Assembly: GCF_004802635.2 (NCBI RefSeq)
Contig: NZ_CP046053.1
Span: 62,001 to 126,000, forward strand
Length of the DNA stretch: 64,000 bases
Reading direction: 5' to 3'
Source: Methylocystis heyeri
GTDB taxonomy: Bacteria; Pseudomonadota; Alphaproteobacteria; Rhizobiales; Beijerinckiaceae
Shown here: positions 61,673 through 64,000 of the stretch, in pieces
Position numbering within the stretch: position 1 is the first letter of the stretch
Layout: every line of letters starts with the position of its first letter
Position numbers and translations under genes: made by a program
The notes under the pieces: model-generated
Databases searched by the model: none
What the model was told of the DNA's origin: nothing
What the model saw: only the letters and a program-made list of their open reading frames with translations

Positions 61673-62785
61673 TTATTTCTCTTCGTTGTTTCTTCGGTTG
61701 ATTTCGCGCAGGTCTGCGGCGCGGGCGCCAATCAGCGCGCCCATGACCTGTTCGGCTGCGGGATCACTTCGCACCCCGCCTCCGGCGCCGCTTTGCACCG
61801 TGTTTTGCCCGGCCGCCGCATTCCCGCCGGCGGACCGCAACCCCAACTGTCGAAGCGCCGCGCCGCCGAGGAACGCGCCGCCTATTGAAAGGCCCTGCCA
61901 GGCCATTCCAAATCCCATGCGCCTCCCCAAGGTGGCGGCGCTGTAATCGACGCCGGCCAGGGAATGACCGCCGGCGATCGAAGCCGCGATCGTCAGGGAC
62001 ATCGGCAGCATGGCGCTGCCCACGACGCACAGAACCAGGAAAGGCGCGACGTAGGTCATCGCCGACGAAATGTCGGTTACGCCCGCAAGATTGGCGATCG
62101 TTTGATTCATCAGCGTGAGAAGAAAGCCGAGAATCCCGTATACGATGACGGGCACGAGAGCGTATTGCGCGCAAGTCCGCAGCCATCCCGTGAACAGCGC
62201 CGAGGAGAAATCGAACAGCGCCATTGCGATGAACAGCGGCGCGAGACCCAGCAACAAAAACAGCGCAATCTTTCCCACCAGCACGTACAGAATAGCGATC
62301 GCGATGAAAATGATCGTCGCGATCATCAAGACGATCGCGAGAAGCGACAGGCCGATGGCCGCGCCCCACCCGCCCGAGGAGGCGATGGTTTTGCCCGCGT
62401 TCAAGGCGTTGGTCAAAAGCGTCGAAAGCGTCGAAGAGACGGAAGTTTCGGGCGTCCCGCAGTTCGAGCCGCCGACGCCTGTACAAACCGCCGACGCAAC
62501 GCCGTCGGCGCCTCGCGTGAATGTGCCGACGACGATCGTGGAAAAGTCCGACCAGCCGAAGGCGAGGCTGTAAATCAAGGCGATGCGAACGATCCGCCAG
62601 ATGAAGGCGCCCGCGGTCAATGGCGCGCGCCCGTAGATCATTTCATAACCCCAGTAGGTGACGTAAATGGTGAGAGCGATCGTGAAGACCGGCAGCAGCC
62701 CTTGCGACAGGGATTGGTAGATTTGCTGGATGGCCGAAGCCGCCACACCATCCACCTTCTGGAAAAGCTGCGTGATGATGTCCAT
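61673..62785 (-). CDS. virB6: VirB6/TrbL polytopic channel protein
   Basis: A 370-residue inner-membrane protein with about six hydrophobic segments, among them LLPVFTIALTIYVTYWGYEMI, LLAIVLMIATIIFIAIAILYVL and LVPVIVYGILGFLLTLM. The central region with GKIALFLLLGLAPLFIAMALF and a Trp soon after (TGWLRTCAQYA) is the typical VirB6 signature. The C-terminal 80 residues are a soluble, Gly/Ala-rich tail. VirB6 forms part of the inner-membrane passage of the transferred strand. ATG at 62785, 18 bp after the small lipoprotein gene. Confidence 0.9.
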   Translation of the reverse strand: MDIITQLFQKVDGVAASAIQQIYQSLSQGLLPVFTIALTIYVTYWGYEMIYGRAPLTAGAFIWRIVRIALIYSLAFGWSDFSTIVVGTFTRGADGVASAVCTGVGGSNCGTPETSVSSTLSTLLTNALNAGKTIASSGGWGAAIGLSLLAIVLMIATIIFIAIAILYVLVGKIALFLLLGLAPLFIAMALFDFSSALFTGWLRTCAQYALVPVIVYGILGFLLTLMNQTIANLAGVTDISSAMTYVAPFLVLCVVGSAMLPMSLTIAASIAGGHSLAGVDYSAATLGRRMGFGMAWQGLSIGGAFLGGAALRQLGLRSAGGNAAAGQNTVQSGAGGGVRSDPAAEQVMGALIGARAADLREINRRNNEEK

Positions 62786-62803
62786 CAGGACCTTCCTTCG
62801 CTC

Positions 62804-62983
62804 TCAACGATTGACAGGAAGAAGCGGCCCGCAATCGCTCGCCGCGGCCAACGCCGATCCGGACCACCAGAGCGATGTGTCGCGATAGCAGGGCGCTACC
62901 AAATCCTTGTGCGCGCAAGCCGACAGACCCACGAATGCAACCGCGAGGGCGACGATCGCCGCCCTCCTCAAAACGTCCTTCAT
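62804..62983 (-). CDS. VirB7-like small lipoprotein
   Basis: A 59-residue protein with a lipoprotein signal: a basic start (MKDVLRRAAI), a hydrophobic stretch (VALAVAFVGLSAC) and the lipobox LSAC with the acylated Cys at about residue 23. The mature part is short (HKDLVAPCYRD, then WWSGSALAAASDC) with two more Cys. In VirB systems a lipoprotein of this size stabilises VirB9 by disulfide bonding; here it lies between virB5 and virB6, and equivalent genes are often near virB6. The ATG at 62983 follows a GGAGG-type site (GGAGGCC), supporting a real gene. Confidence 0.75.
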   Translation of the reverse strand: MKDVLRRAAIVALAVAFVGLSACAHKDLVAPCYRDTSLWWSGSALAAASDCGPLLPVNR

Positions 62984-62998
62984 TGCGGCCTCCTTCGA

Positions 62999-63724
62999 TC
63001 AATTCCCGGTGAGCGTCGCTTGCGCCGGGTTATAGGTCCACATCGTCGACAGCTTCGACTGCGCCGCGAGGTCTTGCTGTTGCTGCGCATTGAGCGCGGC
63101 GTTGGTCAGATTGACGGTTCCGATCAATTCATTGATCGTTTGTCCGTTTTGCGTGACCAATTGCGAGTTCTGGTCGATCGAGCCCTTGACGTCGGGCGCC
63201 GAGCCAATCTGACCGGCCCCGCTTTGGAACGCCGTGGAACGCGACGAGCCCGCCGTTTGCGCGCCGGCGACGGCGGCAGTCACGGCGGCGGCGGTATTCA
63301 CCGCGCCCGTATAGGCGAGATCGGTCGGGGTCGACGCCGAACTTGCGCCCGTCAGCGTCTTGACGAGATTGAGCCCGTTGATGATCGACGAGGCGATGGA
63401 GCCGAACGACCCGAGCCCCGCCATCGAAATTCCGCCGCCGCCGAGAAGCTGCGAAAGTCCCGGTAGGCTGGACATGGAGAAGCCGCCGCTCAAGCCGATC
63501 GACGAAAGATTCCCCGTCGAGCGGTTGCCGGTCACCGCCGCCAGCGTTTGCTGCGTATAATTCATGATCTGTTGATTGGTCTGCATGATCTGCGCGGTGT
63601 TCGCCGCGGTCTGCGTCGCCTGCGTCAACGTCGCGGTGTCGATCACCGGCACTTGCGCGCCCGCGCCTCCCGCATGGAGCAGCGCCGCCACTGCGATCGC
63701 AGAAACTATCGCCTTTCTCGCCAT
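62999..63724 (-). CDS. virB5: VirB5-like minor pilus protein
   Basis: A 241-residue exported protein with a signal peptide (IVSAIAVAALLHAGGAGAQ) followed by a long helical stretch (TQTAANTAQIMQTNQQIMNYTQQTLA) and a Ser/Gly/Thr-rich middle. The C-terminal part is helical again (NAQQQQDLAAQSKLSTMW). This matches the VirB5/TrbJ pilus-tip family in layout. It lies in the expected place between the upstream pilus genes (outside the window) and virB6. Start ATG at 63724 with AAGGGCAA upstream. Family assignment rests on order plus layout, as VirB5 sequences diverge strongly. Confidence 0.75.
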   Translation of the reverse strand: MARKAIVSAIAVAALLHAGGAGAQVPVIDTATLTQATQTAANTAQIMQTNQQIMNYTQQTLAAVTGNRSTGNLSSIGLSGGFSMSSLPGLSQLLGGGGISMAGLGSFGSIASSIINGLNLVKTLTGASSASTPTDLAYTGAVNTAAAVTAAVAGAQTAGSSRSTAFQSGAGQIGSAPDVKGSIDQNSQLVTQNGQTINELIGTVNLTNAALNAQQQQDLAAQSKLSTMWTYNPAQATLTGN

Positions 63725-63748
63725 TGCCCTTTTCCTTGCTCTCTTGCG

Positions 63749-64000
63749 TTATTTCGTCCGCGGAGCCGCGACGACCACCGCGTTCGTGTCGGCGTTCTGT
63801 TGCGCGCCAATGAACGTCGCCGTATTGGCGCTGAACGTCAGCCCCATCGAGAGCAGGCTCGCGCCACTGGTCATGTTGACGCCCCGCTGGTTCACGAGTT
63901 GCGCTGTCACCGTCGCCAGCTGGATCACCTGGTTCCACAATGCGCCGTTGTTGGTTCGCGCCGTGCTGTTCTGATTCCACGCCGATTGCGTGAGCGCCAA
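63749..64000 (-). CDS. Partial VirB5/TrbJ-related protein, 5' end outside window
   Basis: The C-terminal 83 residues of a protein that continues past the right edge. It is Asn/Thr/Gln-rich (NNGALWNQVIQLATVTAQLVNQ, TFIGAQQNADTNAVVVAAP) in the style of T4SS periplasmic pilus-associated proteins and ends 24 bp before the VirB5-like gene. Other VirB operons of this type carry two VirB5-like or a VirB5 plus an unknown periplasmic protein. Whether an N-terminal signal peptide exists cannot be seen. Confidence 0.6.
   Translation of the reverse strand: MALTQSAWNQNSTARTNNGALWNQVIQLATVTAQLVNQRGVNMTSGASLLSMGLTFSANTATFIGAQQNADTNAVVVAAPRTK

Noticed and set aside
58754-63466. Long plus-strand open frames opposite virB10, virB6 and virB5 (500-690 aa)
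   Set aside because: Arg-rich shadow frames; the minus strand encodes recognisable T4SS proteins with tight spacing.
1-64000. CRISPR arrays, rRNA and tRNA genes
   Set aside because: No regularly spaced repeats and no rRNA or tRNA-like sequence were found on reading either strand.

Overview
The window looks like part of a large conjugative plasmid or integrative conjugative element from a high-GC alphaproteobacterium. A Hyphomicrobiales host, possibly a methylotroph or methanotroph, is my guess from gene style only; there is no rRNA, tRNA or housekeeping gene to prove it. Most of the DNA is transfer or maintenance backbone, and between the backbone blocks sit several defence-like cassettes and mobile elements.

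Layout. (1) 1-8.5 kb: a plus-strand defence cassette with the end of a probable DUF499 ATPase, a DUF3780 protein, a DUF1156 adenine methylase, a PLD/SNF2 helicase and a frameshifted DUF262/DUF1524 (GmrSD-like) gene. (2) 8.5-11.1 kb: a minus-strand pair, an NA37/NdpA-type nucleoid protein and a three-helix membrane protein. (3) 11.6-28.7 kb: an accessory backbone with ArdC, a ParB-like protein, two conserved unknowns, a strawberry-notch (Sno) methylase/helicase, a Toprim protein, a DUF2493 protein, a small protein and DUF736. The sno gene is cut in two by a 3.8 kb recombinase-in-trio (RIT) element with 98-bp inverted repeats. (4) 29.0-32.7 kb: a Gabija pair (GajA OLD-type nuclease, GajB UvrD-like helicase). 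(5) 33.9-40.1 kb: a transposase-less Tn3-family unit with 95-bp inverted repeats and a perfect 5-bp target duplication (CGCAT), carrying AT-rich small genes and two IS elements. (6) 40.3-41.3 kb: a PIN toxin-antitoxin pair. (7) 41.5-47.3 kb: an IncP-like relaxosome region, traM-traL-traK facing away from traJ-traI, with an oriT between them that contains an RP4-type nic motif. (8) 47.3-55.0 kb: an unusual operon of a metallo-beta-lactamase-fold protein, a single-chain E2-E1-JAB protein, a four-helix membrane protein and a DUF2235 alpha/beta hydrolase, with a divergent XRE regulator and ImmA/IrrE-type peptidase. (9) 55.3-64.0 kb: VirD4 and VirB11, B10, B9, B8, B6, B7-like and B5 of a VirB-type T4SS, running off the right edge.

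How it fits together. TraI, TraJ and TraK would process oriT, VirD4 would couple the relaxosome to the VirB channel, and ArdC would help the incoming DNA survive restriction. The defence cassettes would protect the host or exclude rival elements. The best candidate for an undescribed system is block 8. It has the ubiquitin-like conjugation chemistry of type II CBASS fused into one chain, but no CD-NTase and no recognisable ubiquitin-like substrate. It is paired with a probable lipase-type hydrolase and a membrane protein, and its regulator pair resembles the CapH/CapP pairs that control CBASS.
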